A stretch of DNA of 64,000 nucleotides, taken from the NCBI RefSeq assembly GCF_014656455.1, contig NZ_BNCL01000012.1, positions 1 to 64,000 on the forward strand. Reading direction: 5' to 3'. Shown one piece after another: positions 8,092 to 16,561 of the stretch. Source of the stretch: Paracoccus aerius. Its GTDB lineage: Bacteria; Pseudomonadota; Alphaproteobacteria; Rhodobacterales; Rhodobacteraceae. The position numbers and the translations under genes were made by a program. The notes below the pieces were generated by a model that made no database searches, was not told the origin of the DNA, and worked only from the letters and a program-made list of their open reading frames with translations. How positions within the stretch are numbered: position 1 is the stretch's first letter; every line of letters starts with the position of its first letter.

Positions 8092-9458
8092 GCGCGGCCG
8101 ATCGCCTGCAAGCTGGCTTTCAGGGATGCGGCTTCGATGCCGGCGTAATGGGCGAACTCGTCCAGGACAGGGGCGCCAAGATCGTCCTCGAACTGGCGCT
8201 GATTGCGGCTGGCCGCGAAATCCTGGACCGCCTCGTCGCCCAGGTTGGACTGGAAGATGCCGGCGGCCGATACCGGCAGGAAATCCTCGTAGATGATCGG
8301 ATCGCAGCGCAACGCGCCTTGGGCCAGCAAGGCTTCCGGGTCGTCCCCGGCTGCCGGCCTGCCCGTCGCGGACCATTCGAAATAGCCCAGCCCCTGGCTG
8401 CGGATCGCGTCCCAGTCGTCGGGGAAGGCTTCGAAGACATCGCCAAGGATGCGCATGTATTCGGACGCATTCGATCCGTCGGCTGCGGGGACGATGCGGG
8501 CGCGAACCTGGTCCAGCAGGCTGTCGTAAAGCGTGCGCCCCTTGGGCGTCAGCGCGATTCCCCTGGCCTCGATCTCTCCGAACCGGGCGGTATGCGACCC
8601 CTCGACAGCCGCATCGCCCGGAAACCTCACTGCCTCCTGCAGCGCCTTGAACGAGGTCTGGCGCAGCAGGATCGGGCAGTGGCGCCGGGGCGGACCCTCG
8701 ATCACCGCCTTCGGTGCGATGCCAAGCGCGGGCATGCGGGCCTGCACCGCGTCGATGTCCAGCGTCCGCGGCGTCAGGTGGTTGATATGGGGCCCCTTGA
8801 AGGACACGACATCCGCGACCAGCCGGTGCGCGCCGTGCAGCCGCTTGTAGAGGTCGGCCAAAACCAGGGCGTCGGAATGCCAGCGGAAGGTTTCGACCGC
8901 CTCGGCCACGAACTGCTCTGCCTCGCTGTCGGACAGGCCGCCGTCGCATTCGGCCCTGTCGATCAGCGACAGGCAGGCGGGGGTGAAGATGTCGCGCCGG
9001 GCCAGGATCGCCGCCGCCTCGTTCCGCAGCGCGCGGTCCGAGATCAGGTCCAGCCGCAGAAGCGAGGTGAAGACCCGGAACGGGTTGCGGCGCAGGGCCG
9101 CCTGCCCGACTGGCCGGAAGGCCGTAGAATGGACGGGAACGCCCGCCTCGCTGAGGTCGTAATAGCCGACCGGATACATGCCCATCACTGCGAACAGGCG
9201 GCGGATCGTCGCAAGCTCTTGCGCGGTGCCAAGGCGGATGGCGCCGTGCCGTTCCTCGGAGATGCGGTCAATCTGGTCGGTGGCAGCAAGATTGGCAGCC
9301 AGGACCGGGTCACGGTCCAGAACCTCAGCATTCACCTCGGCCACAAGCGACAGCAGCGTTCCATAGGCTGGCACCTCGTCGCGATACATGGCCGACATGG
9401 CCGATGAAAAGCGGGCGCGGATGTGGTCAGGCGAAAGCCGGGGGATGCGGGATGACAT
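8088..9458 (-). CDS. hglS: 2-oxoadipate dioxygenase/decarboxylase, HglS family (DUF1338; 456 aa)
   Basis: HglS enzymes are Fe(II)-dependent and convert 2-oxoadipate plus O2 to D-2-hydroxyglutarate and CO2. With the start at 9458, the likely metal triad is His71 (EERHGAIR), His227 (GPHINHLTP) and Glu295 (RFGEIEARG). Each is one residue off my recollection of the Pseudomonas putida enzyme (70, 226, 294), and Arg75 matches its substrate Arg. In-frame ATGs at 9491 and 9497 would add 11-13 residues. This is the first gene of the lysine-type operon and is divergent from a LysR gene. Its presence indicates the route that bypasses glutaryl-CoA. Confidence 0.9.
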   Translation of the reverse strand: MSSRIPRLSPDHIRARFSSAMSAMYRDEVPAYGTLLSLVAEVNAEVLDRDPVLAANLAATDQIDRISEERHGAIRLGTAQELATIRRLFAVMGMYPVGYYDLSEAGVPVHSTAFRPVGQAALRRNPFRVFTSLLRLDLISDRALRNEAAAILARRDIFTPACLSLIDRAECDGGLSDSEAEQFVAEAVETFRWHSDALVLADLYKRLHGAHRLVADVVSFKGPHINHLTPRTLDIDAVQARMPALGIAPKAVIEGPPRRHCPILLRQTSFKALQEAVRFPGDAAVEGSHTARFGEIEARGIALTPKGRTLYDSLLDQVRARIVPAADGSNASEYMRILGDVFEAFPDDWDAIRSQGLGYFEWSATGRPAAGDDPEALLAQGALRCDPIIYEDFLPVSAAGIFQSNLGDEAVQDFAASRNQRQFEDDLGAPVLDEFAHYAGIEAASLKASLQAIGRA

Positions 9459-9490
9459 GGGGCCTGCGAACGGGAGATTTGCGTTGTTCA

Positions 9491-9539
9491 TCACCATAGC
9501 GTATCGGATCAAGGCCGAAACGCGCTGATTTTGGCTATG
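9491..9539. promoter_or_regulatory. Inverted half-sites between hglS and the divergent lysR gene
   Basis: CATAGC at 9495-9500 and GCTATG at 9534-9539 are inverted copies. The match extends to TCAnCATAGC on both arms. They sit between the two divergent genes, where a LysR dimer pair would bind, but their wide spacing makes this only a candidate operator. Confidence 0.35.
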
Positions 9540-9555
9540 TTGATGTGGATTCGGA

Positions 9556-10443
9556 ATGAAGTTGAGCCGCAGCCTTGTCCCCGACATCCTGTCGCTGCAG
9601 TCTTTCGAAGCCGCCGCCCGCCACGGCAGCTTCACCCGCGCGGCCGAGGAATTGAACCTGACGCAAAGCGCGGTCAGCCGCCAGATCAAGGATTTGGAGG
9701 CGCAACTGGGCGTCGCGCTGTTCGAGCGCGTGCGCCAACGGGTCGTCTTGTCGAATGCCGGAACGCGGCTGCTGCCCGACGCGATGCGCCTGATGCGCCA
9801 GGTCGAGACGCTTGCCCTGCGCGCGGCGGGATCGCGCGACGTGCAGGGCCACCTGTCGATCGCGACCCTGCCCACCTTTGGCAGCCGTTGGCTGGTTCCG
9901 CGGCTGGCCGGGTTCCTGGAACGGAACCCGGGCCTGCAGGCCCAGGTCATCAGCCGGTCCGAGCCGTTCGATCTTGGCGAAGCTGGCGTGAACGTCGCGA
10001 TCCACTATGGCCAGCCGGTCTGGCCGGGCGCGACCTGCACCTATCTGTGCAGCGAGACGGTTGTCCCGGTCGCCTCTCCCGCCTTTGCGGAACGCCAGGG
10101 GTCCGCGCCCCTGACGCCCTTCCTGCTGCACATGGAGTCGCGGCCGATGCTGTGGTTCGATTGGCTGACCGCCAATGGAGAGGGCGTCGATGACGCCTTC
10201 CGCGGGCACCGCTTCGACCAGTTCGCGCTGCTGATCGAGGCGGCGGTGGCGGGCTTGGGCGTTTCCCTGGTTCCGCCCTATCTGATTGAACGCGAACTTC
10301 GCGAGGGCAGCTTGCAGGTGATGCGCGATGCACCCATGACGACCGACGCGGCCTATTACGTGGTGCTTCCCGATGACCGCAAATCAGACCCCGCCTGCAG
10401 CGCCTTTCTGAAGTGGATCACCGAAACCGTCGCGACCCGTTAG
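9556..10443 (+). CDS. LysR family regulator, GcvA-like (295 aa)
   Basis: The N-terminal winged helix-turn-helix (about 10-68, with GSFTRAAEELNLTQSAVSRQI) and the C-terminal periplasmic-binding-protein-like effector domain are both complete. The gene is divergent from hglS with about 97 bp between starts, so it is the likely regulator of the 2-aminoadipate/2-oxoadipate operon, with a pathway intermediate as a plausible inducer (inference). It ends 60 bases before the convergent serine hydrolase gene. Confidence 0.88.
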   Translation: MKLSRSLVPDILSLQSFEAAARHGSFTRAAEELNLTQSAVSRQIKDLEAQLGVALFERVRQRVVLSNAGTRLLPDAMRLMRQVETLALRAAGSRDVQGHLSIATLPTFGSRWLVPRLAGFLERNPGLQAQVISRSEPFDLGEAGVNVAIHYGQPVWPGATCTYLCSETVVPVASPAFAERQGSAPLTPFLLHMESRPMLWFDWLTANGEGVDDAFRGHRFDQFALLIEAAVAGLGVSLVPPYLIERELREGSLQVMRDAPMTTDAAYYVVLPDDRKSDPACSAFLKWITETVATR

Positions 10444-10502
10444 GGTGGCCGGCCGTGAGCGAGCTTTCGGAAGGCAATGACCCCGTTGGGCCGCCGCCCG
10501 AC

Positions 10503-11729
10503 CTATTCCAGGGCCTTTGCCACGGCGTCGAAGAACACCAGGGGGTCGATCGGTTCCTTGCCGACCGGCTTGGGCTGCGCCATGTGGGTGGCGATGACGA
10601 TGTTCTTCGCCGGGTTGATATAGATGTTCTGGCCCTGGATGCCGATGGCCGCGAAGGCCTTGTCGGCGATGGACGGCTCGGTCCAGCCGGGCCACCACAT
10701 CAGCCCGTATTCGATCACGCTGCCATCCTTCAGCGTCTGCGGCTTGCCCGCATCCTCGGTCCAGCCGTCCGGAAGGACGGGGGTGCCGTCGATCACGCCG
10801 CCTTCCAGGAAGAACTGCCCGAAGCGCGCGAAATCGCGCAGCGTCGCGGACAGGCCGCTGCCGCCGATCTCGACCCCGTCCGGGGAATCCAGCCACCATG
10901 TCGCGTCGGCTTCCATTCCATAGGGCTGCCAGATCGTCTCGGACAGGTAATCGGCAAGGGGCTTGCCCACCGCGCCACGCAGGATCTCGGCCAGAACCTG
11001 GGTTTCGCCGGTGGAATAGGTATGCTGCGTGCCCGGCTCGGCCGCGCGGGGCAGCGCCGCCATGACCTTCATCGCGGCGCCCGGTTGCTGGGCGATCTGC
11101 GCGCGCAGCAGGTCGCGGCGGTCCGATTGCGGGTCGGTATAGGTCTCGTTCCATTCCACGCCCGAAGCCATGCGCAGGATGTCCAGGATGCTGACCCCGT
11201 CATAGGCGCTGCCCTTCAGGCCGGGAACATAATCGACCACCATGTCGTCGACGCTGCCGATATGGCCGTCACGGATCGCCGCGCCCACAAGGGTCGAGGT
11301 GATGGACTTGGCCACCGACATCGACATCCAGCGGGTCTGTGGCGTGTTGCCGCGCTGATAGGTTTCATAAACGACGGCGCCGTCCTTCAGCACGATCAGG
11401 CCCGTCACATTGTCAAGCGCCAGGAAGTCATAAAGGTCATAGGCCTGCCCCTCGATTTCGAAGGATACCATTGCGGGCAGATCCTGCGGCGCCTCGGGCA
11501 GGGCGCGGGGGCTGTCGCCGGCCTCGATCGTGCGGACAGGGAACAGGCGGTCGATATTGCGGAAGGTGCTGACCGCCAGGTCGGGGGTCAGGTGACCGTC
11601 ATAGATCTGCTCGACCGTGCCAATGGGCTCCTCTGCATGAGGATAGCCCTGTGCCGCAACCGGCCCCGGAAGCGCAAGGCACAGCAAGGCGCCCGCCAGA
11701 AAAGCCCAGTTTTTCCCGCCCGTCAGCAT
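10503..11729 (-). CDS. Secreted serine hydrolase, class C beta-lactamase family (408 aa)
   Basis: An N-terminal signal peptide (about 1-27, ending PGPVAAQG) sends this protein to the periplasm. The beta-lactamase/esterase fold is shown by the SxxK motif S138-V-A-K141 in WMSMSVAKSITS and a later YST motif (HTYSTGET) at the usual Tyr position. Members include carboxylesterases, D-aminopeptidases and 6-aminohexanoate-dimer hydrolases; nothing here shows beta-lactam hydrolysis. The ATG at 11729 is chosen over upstream in-frame starts because a GGAGGA ribosome site precedes it and the signal peptide begins there. Confidence 0.85.
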   Translation of the reverse strand: MLTGGKNWAFLAGALLCLALPGPVAAQGYPHAEEPIGTVEQIYDGHLTPDLAVSTFRNIDRLFPVRTIEAGDSPRALPEAPQDLPAMVSFEIEGQAYDLYDFLALDNVTGLIVLKDGAVVYETYQRGNTPQTRWMSMSVAKSITSTLVGAAIRDGHIGSVDDMVVDYVPGLKGSAYDGVSILDILRMASGVEWNETYTDPQSDRRDLLRAQIAQQPGAAMKVMAALPRAAEPGTQHTYSTGETQVLAEILRGAVGKPLADYLSETIWQPYGMEADATWWLDSPDGVEIGGSGLSATLRDFARFGQFFLEGGVIDGTPVLPDGWTEDAGKPQTLKDGSVIEYGLMWWPGWTEPSIADKAFAAIGIQGQNIYINPAKNIVIATHMAQPKPVGKEPIDPLVFFDAVAKALE

Positions 11730-11815
11730 TCCACTCTCCTCCGGTTGACAGATATTGGTCCCCCGGATCAGGCTGCGATGCAAGGACAGGTTGTCGCTGG
11801 ACATGCCCCTGCCGG

Positions 11816-12412
11816 TCAGGTCCAGTTCAGCAGCGGATAAAGCGAGGCGATCAGCAGCGCCGCCATCCCGACGTTGAAGGCGCGCAATCGGGCGGCGCTG
11901 GACAGCCATTGCCGGATCACCGTGCCCAGCCAGGCCCAGACCGAGATCGCCGGAAACGCGACAAGGGCCAAGGCCCCCGTGACGATCGCGACCGACAGGA
12001 TGGACCGGTCAGGGGCGTAAAGCGTCACAGCCGACAGGCACATCGCCCAGGCCTTGGGATTGACCCACTGGAACGCCGCCGCCTGCCAGACGGTCATCGG
12101 GCTTCCTGCCGCCGCGCTGTCGCCAAGCGGCGCGGCGGTGGCGATCTTGAAGGCCAGCCACAGCAGATAGCCGACAGACAGGATGCCAAGCGCCATCTCA
12201 AGCGCCGGAACCGTTTCGAAAAGCGCCATCAGCCCCGCCCCTACCAGGAACGCCATCAGGCAGACCCCGCCGACGATGCCCAGCATATGCGGCAGCGTGC
12301 GGCGGAAGCCGAAATTGGCGCCCGAAGCCATCAGCATCAGGTTGTTCGGCCCCGGCGTGACGGTGGTGACGAATGCAAACCCCAGAAGGGCGGAAAACAA
12401 TGCTAGGGTCAT
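11816..12412 (-). CDS. LysE family amino-acid exporter (198 aa)
   Basis: This small inner-membrane exporter has about six hydrophobic segments. The family signature near the N-terminus is present (FVTTVTPGPNNLMLMASG, residues 14-31), as is the QWVNPKAWAM motif in the middle. LysE/RhtB proteins export basic amino acids, threonine, homoserine or similar. The divergent Lrp gene next door is the usual partner and supports amino-acid-responsive export. An in-frame extension upstream would run into that regulator, so the ATG at 12412 is used. Confidence 0.88.
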   Translation of the reverse strand: MTLALFSALLGFAFVTTVTPGPNNLMLMASGANFGFRRTLPHMLGIVGGVCLMAFLVGAGLMALFETVPALEMALGILSVGYLLWLAFKIATAAPLGDSAAAGSPMTVWQAAAFQWVNPKAWAMCLSAVTLYAPDRSILSVAIVTGALALVAFPAISVWAWLGTVIRQWLSSAARLRAFNVGMAALLIASLYPLLNWT

Positions 12413-12521
12413 GTGGCTTGCCTTGGGTCTTGCCGATGCAGGATGTTTCGCTGGACATCTATCCTGCCCGCACCGCAATGATGCGCCAGAAGTTGATCCT
12501 TTCGTAGTTAATCGACAACAA

Positions 12522-12977
12522 ATGATCGCTGTTTCCGGCATGGACCGAAAGATATTGCATGAACTGGCGCGCAATGGCCGGATCAGCAACGTGCAACTGG
12601 CCGAGCGCGTCGGCCTGTCGCCCTCGGCCTGCCTGCGCCGTGTCCAGGAACTCGAGCGGTCGGGGATCATCAGGGGCTACCGCGTCGTCACCGATCCCGA
12701 AAAGATGGGCCGCGGATTCGTGGCCTATGTGATGGTGGGCCTGTCCTCGCACACCAAGGCCGCGCAGGAAGGCTTCGAGCGGGCAATGTCAATCGCGCCC
12801 GAGGTCGCCGAATGCCACAATATCGCGGGGGCCTTCGAATACCTGCTGCGGGTGGAATGCGCGGGCCTTGCGGACTATAAGCGTTTTCACACCGAAGTTC
12901 TGGGCACGCGGTCCCATGTCAATGCCATCACGTCCTATATCGTGATGGGCTCGCCCAAGGATGATCGCGCGACCTAG
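12522..12977 (+). CDS. Lrp/AsnC family transcriptional regulator (151 aa)
   Basis: It has a helix-turn-helix ([20 protein letters not shown] through SPSACLRRVQ) followed by the AsnC ligand domain. It is divergent from the LysE exporter gene with about 109 bp between starts and is probably its activator. The ATG at 12540 (MDRKIL) is an alternative that would shorten the protein by six residues; neither start has a strong ribosome site. Confidence 0.87.
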   Translation: MIAVSGMDRKILHELARNGRISNVQLAERVGLSPSACLRRVQELERSGIIRGYRVVTDPEKMGRGFVAYVMVGLSSHTKAAQEGFERAMSIAPEVAECHNIAGAFEYLLRVECAGLADYKRFHTEVLGTRSHVNAITSYIVMGSPKDDRAT

Positions 12978-13054
12978 CACCGCAGGGCGGGCGGTTGACC
13001 GCGCCCCGGAAGACCCCACCTTGCAGGGGAAGACGCCGCATTCACAGGAACCCG

Positions 13055-13738
13055 ATGACCAAAGCCTGGCCCATTACCCTTTCCGATTGCCATGTGGCGC
13101 GGGTTCCCGCGGCCGACGGGCCGCTCTACGATCCTCGGTGGCGGATGCTGGACGACGGCGATCTTGACCTGCTGGCGGCCCGGCTGACTGCGGGGCGCGC
13201 GCGGCCCATCCCGATCTTCGCCTATGGCTCGCTGATCTGGAACCCCGGCTTTGCAGTGGGCGGGCAAAGGCGGGGGACTGCGAACGGCTGGCATCGCAGC
13301 TTCTCGATCCCGCTTGAGCATTTCCGCGGCTCGCCCGACCGGCCGGGGCTGATGCTTGCGCTTGCCTCGGGCGGGCAATGCGAGGGGCTGGTCCTGGACA
13401 TCGCCGCCGGGACCGAAACCGAATCCCTGCGCGCCATCCTGAAGCGCGAGTTGGTTGCCCATGAACTGGCCGCCAATGCCTGCTGGATCACCGTCGAGAC
13501 CGACCGCGGCATCGAGGAGGCGCTGACCTTCTATGCCGATCCCGTGGGCACGCCGGTCGAGCGGCTGACGATCCCCCAGCAGGCCCGGCGCCTTGCCCAT
13601 GCCGCCGGTGCCGCCGGATCGGGCGCGGAATATCTTCTGCGCACCGTTCGCGGTCTGGCGGAACACGGCATCCACGACGATTACATCTGGACCTTGCAGC
13701 ACCAGGTCGCCCGAGAAATCGAGGCGGCAGCCGCCTGA
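13055..13738 (+). CDS. chaC: ChaC-like gamma-glutamylcyclotransferase (227 aa)
   Basis: ChaC-type enzymes cleave glutathione to 5-oxoproline and Cys-Gly in the cytoplasm. The nucleotide-like loop FAYGSLIWNPGF (about 54-65) is the family hallmark, and the GSPDRPGLMLAL stretch matches the GTPexPGrva segment of the family. The length is typical. A start at 12995 is possible, but the ATG at 13055 has an AGGAA ribosome site and agrees with family length. It does not appear to be in an operon. Confidence 0.85.
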   Translation: MTKAWPITLSDCHVARVPAADGPLYDPRWRMLDDGDLDLLAARLTAGRARPIPIFAYGSLIWNPGFAVGGQRRGTANGWHRSFSIPLEHFRGSPDRPGLMLALASGGQCEGLVLDIAAGTETESLRAILKRELVAHELAANACWITVETDRGIEEALTFYADPVGTPVERLTIPQQARRLAHAAGAAGSGAEYLLRTVRGLAEHGIHDDYIWTLQHQVAREIEAAAA

Positions 13739-13791
13739 CCGGTCAGGGCCGAGGATGCCCGGGCCTTGCACCGGCGGCGGCAATGGCCTTG

Positions 13792-15192
13792 TCAGACCGG
13801 CCGTTCCAGCCCGTGGATCGTGACCGGCAAGTCGTGGCGCAGAAAGCGGTCGCGCACCTTGTCCACCGCCGCCAGGGCCGTGATGTCCCACAGCCTGGCG
13901 CGCGACAGGTCGATGGTGACCGGACCGTCGTGGTCGATGGGGTCGAAGGCCTCGATGAAGGCCTCGGCCGAGGCGAAGAAGATCTGCCCCTCGACCACAT
14001 ATCGGTCGCCCTCGCGGCGGACCTGCTGCATCGCGGCCACCTTGGCGGTAAAGAACAGGCCGCTCATCAGCACGCCGACCAGCACGCCCAGCGACAGGTT
14101 GTGGCTGAGGATCGTCACCGCAACCGTCGCCAGCATGACCAGGTTCGACAGCGCGGGCGTGGTCCGCAGCTGCTTCAGCGAGGCCCAGTCCAGCGTGTCG
14201 ATCGACACGGTGATCATGATCGCCACAAGCGCCGCCACCGGCACCTGGGCGATCAGGTCGCCCGCCGCGACCATGAACAGCAGCAGCAGGCCGCCGGCCG
14301 CCATGGTGGAAAGCCTGCCACGCCCGCCATATTTCACGTTGGATACGGTCTGGCCGATCATCCCGCAACCCGCGATGCCTCCGAACAGGCTGGCCGCGAC
14401 ATTGGCAAGGCCCAGGCCCCGCGCCTCGGCATTCTTGTCCGAGGGCGTGCCGGTCTGGTCGTCGACCACCCCCGCCGTCATCAGGCTTTCCAGAAGCCCC
14501 ACCATGGCGATGGCCAGGGCAGGCACGAAGATGATGCCCAGCAGGTCCAGGCCCAGCGGCACATCGGGAATATGCAAGACCGGCAGCCCGTCGGGAAGCG
14601 CCCCGAGATCCGCAACCCGGGCCACGTCGACGCCCAGTCCTGCGCAGGCCGCCGTCAGCAGCACCACGCAGATCAGCGGCGCCGGAACCGCGGTCGTCAC
14701 GCGCGGCGCCAGGTAGATGACGCCAAGCCCCGCCGCGATCACGGCGTAACCGGCCAGGCCGGCGTTCAGGATATGCGGCAGTTGGGCTGCGAAGATCAGG
14801 ATCGCCAGGGCGTTCACGAAGCCCGTGCGCACCGAGTTCGAGACATAGCGCATCAGCGTGGCCAGCCGGGCAAAGCCGAACAGGATCTGGAAGACCCCCG
14901 CCAGCAGTCCCGCCGCGAACAGGTACTCGACGCCGTGATCGCGCACCAGGGGTGCCACGACCAGGGCGATCGAACCCGCCGCGGCCGAGATCATCGCGGG
15001 CCTGCCGCCGAACAGGGCGATGACGATGCTGATGACGAAGGATGCGTAAAGCCCGACCGCCGGGTCGATCCCGGCGGTGAAGGAAAAGGCAATGACTTCG
15101 GGGATCAGGGCAAAGGTCGCCACCGCCCCGGCCAGGATTTCGCGGACAGGATTGTCCCGCCACTGGCGCAGATAGTGCCGTGTCAAGGTCAT
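13792..15192 (-). CDS. SulP family anion transporter with STAS domain (466 aa)
   Basis: This integral membrane protein has about 10-12 hydrophobic segments and the sulfate-transporter core ([20 protein letters not shown] near residue 45). The C-terminal STAS domain (about 375-466) is recognisable by [25 protein letters not shown]. Bacterial SulP proteins carry sulfate, bicarbonate or dicarboxylates. It is shorter than many plant-type SulP proteins, like the bacterial bicarbonate/sulfate group. No carbonic anhydrase or sulfur-assimilation gene is adjacent, so the substrate is open. The reading frame stays open far upstream, but the protein core begins at the ATG at 15192. Confidence 0.87.
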   Translation of the reverse strand: MTLTRHYLRQWRDNPVREILAGAVATFALIPEVIAFSFTAGIDPAVGLYASFVISIVIALFGGRPAMISAAAGSIALVVAPLVRDHGVEYLFAAGLLAGVFQILFGFARLATLMRYVSNSVRTGFVNALAILIFAAQLPHILNAGLAGYAVIAAGLGVIYLAPRVTTAVPAPLICVVLLTAACAGLGVDVARVADLGALPDGLPVLHIPDVPLGLDLLGIIFVPALAIAMVGLLESLMTAGVVDDQTGTPSDKNAEARGLGLANVAASLFGGIAGCGMIGQTVSNVKYGGRGRLSTMAAGGLLLLFMVAAGDLIAQVPVAALVAIMITVSIDTLDWASLKQLRTTPALSNLVMLATVAVTILSHNLSLGVLVGVLMSGLFFTAKVAAMQQVRREGDRYVVEGQIFFASAEAFIEAFDPIDHDGPVTIDLSRARLWDITALAAVDKVRDRFLRHDLPVTIHGLERPV

Positions 15193-15423
15193 GATGATAT
15201 GGGTGCGACGGACGCGTCTTGGATGCGTTGTCCGGCGGATCGGCGGCCGGAATAGCCACCCGGGCTTGCACCGGGTCCATGCGATTGCCGCTGTCCTAGC
15301 CGCAAATGCCGCCCCTGCCAAGCTGGTATGTCCGGCAGGCGCCCTTCCGCGCCACGGGCCGCAATGCGGTTGCACACCGGCCCCGCCTGCGAAAGGATCG
15401 GTCCGCAACGGAAAGGATCGAAC

Positions 15424-16527
15424 ATGGACCGCGACAGCCTTGAACTCAGATCGACCGTGACAGCCGACGGGACGCTGCGGCTCAACCTCGAAAAGGTCAG
15501 CCTGCCCGAACCCGGACCCGGCCAGGTCCTGGTGCGGGTCGAGGCCGCGCCGATCAACCCGTCCGACCTGGGCCTGATGTTCGGCCCGGCGGACATGTCC
15601 ACGCTGGCGCGCGACGGCGACGCCCTGACCGCCCGCATCCCCGATGCGGCAATGGCCTCGCTGAAGCCACGGCTGGGCCAGTCGATGCCCGTGGGCAACG
15701 AAGGCGCGGGCACGGTTATTGCCGCCGGGCCCGACCAGCAGGGCATGATGGGCAAGCGCGTGGCGATGCTGGGCGGCGCGATGTATGCGCGACTGCGCCT
15801 GATCGCTGCTGCCGAGTGCATGGTCCTGCCCGAAGGGGCGACGGCCGAACAGGGGGCGGCGCTGTATGTGAACCCGCTGACCGCGCTCGGTTTCGTGGAA
15901 ACCATGCGGGCGGAAGGGCACAAGGCGATCGTCCACGCGCCCGCGGCCTCGAACCTGGGGCAGATGCTGGTCAAGATCTGCAAGGCCGACGGCATCGGCC
16001 TGGTCAACATCGTCCGCAGCCCCCGGCAGATGGAGCTGCTGCGCGGACTGGGCGCGACCCATGTCGTGGACAGCAGCAGCGACACCTTCCGCAGCGACCT
16101 GACCGAGGCCATCGCGGAAACCGGCGCAACGCTGGCCTTTGACGCCATCGGCGGGGGCGAGACGACCAGCATCATCCTGAACGCCATGGAGACAGTCGCC
16201 TCGCGCGATGCGGCGGCCTATGACCGCTACGGCTCGGCATCGGCCAAGCAGGCCTATATCTATGGCGCGCTTGACACGGGGCCGACGATCCTGCGGCGAG
16301 GCTTCGGCTTCAGCTGGAACATCGGCGGCTGGCTGCTGTTCCGCGCGCTGCAAAGGCTGGACCCGGCCGCCGTGCAGCGGATGCGCAAGCGCGTCGCGGA
16401 TGAGATGACGACCACCTTCGCCAGCCACTATACCGCCCGCATCCCGCTGGAGCAGGTGCTGGAGCCCGAGACGGTGGCGGCCTATGTCCGCAAGTCGACG
16501 GGCGAGAAATACCTGATCACGCCCTGA
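15424..16527 (+). CDS. Zinc-type alcohol dehydrogenase-like oxidoreductase (MDR superfamily; 367 aa)
   Basis: This is an NAD(P)-dependent medium-chain dehydrogenase/reductase. It has a GroES-like N-terminal domain (LPEPGPGQVLVRVEAAPINPSD near 25-45) and a Rossmann domain (the HAPAASNLGQMLVKIC region). The Cys/His structural zinc cluster is absent, so it looks more like the quinone-oxidoreductase/enoyl-reductase branch. An AAGGA site precedes the ATG at 15424. Substrate unknown. Confidence 0.82.
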   Translation: MDRDSLELRSTVTADGTLRLNLEKVSLPEPGPGQVLVRVEAAPINPSDLGLMFGPADMSTLARDGDALTARIPDAAMASLKPRLGQSMPVGNEGAGTVIAAGPDQQGMMGKRVAMLGGAMYARLRLIAAAECMVLPEGATAEQGAALYVNPLTALGFVETMRAEGHKAIVHAPAASNLGQMLVKICKADGIGLVNIVRSPRQMELLRGLGATHVVDSSSDTFRSDLTEAIAETGATLAFDAIGGGETTSIILNAMETVASRDAAAYDRYGSASAKQAYIYGALDTGPTILRRGFGFSWNIGGWLLFRALQRLDPAAVQRMRKRVADEMTTTFASHYTARIPLEQVLEPETVAAYVRKSTGEKYLITP

Positions 16528-16534
16528 TCCCAGC

Positions 16535-16561
16535 ACGCCCCGTCGCAGGCCGGCGGGGCGT
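16535..16561. terminator. Hairpin between convergent genes
   Basis: ACGCCCCG (16535-16542) and CGGGGCGT (16554-16561) form a perfect 8-bp stem with an 11-base loop. It lies between the convergent oxidoreductase and kup stops. There is no clear T tract, so it may be a weak or Rho-assisted terminator. Confidence 0.6.

Noticed and set aside
8092-8949. N-terminal extension of the D-2-hydroxyglutarate dehydrogenase
   Set aside because: It overlaps hglS in another frame and has no family similarity. The ATG at 8091 gives the normal length and an ATGA overlap.
9498-9950. Extension of hglS into the lysR gene
   Set aside because: The extra residues are antisense to the LysR helix-turn-helix and would displace the family N-terminus.
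10503-11729. Antibiotic-resistance beta-lactamase
   Set aside because: SxxK and a YST motif alone define a broad hydrolase family. The YxN motif is not typical and there is no AmpR-type regulator, so a resistance role is not supported.
12974-15280. Minus-strand frame overlapping the SulP and ChaC genes
   Set aside because: It is out of frame with SulP, rich in Arg, Gly and Pro, and runs antisense through chaC. The SulP frame has transmembrane segments and a STAS domain.
15193-16536. Extension of SulP antisense to the zinc-type oxidoreductase
   Set aside because: The plus-strand oxidoreductase is a complete MDR protein with a ribosome site, and the extension is not membrane-like.
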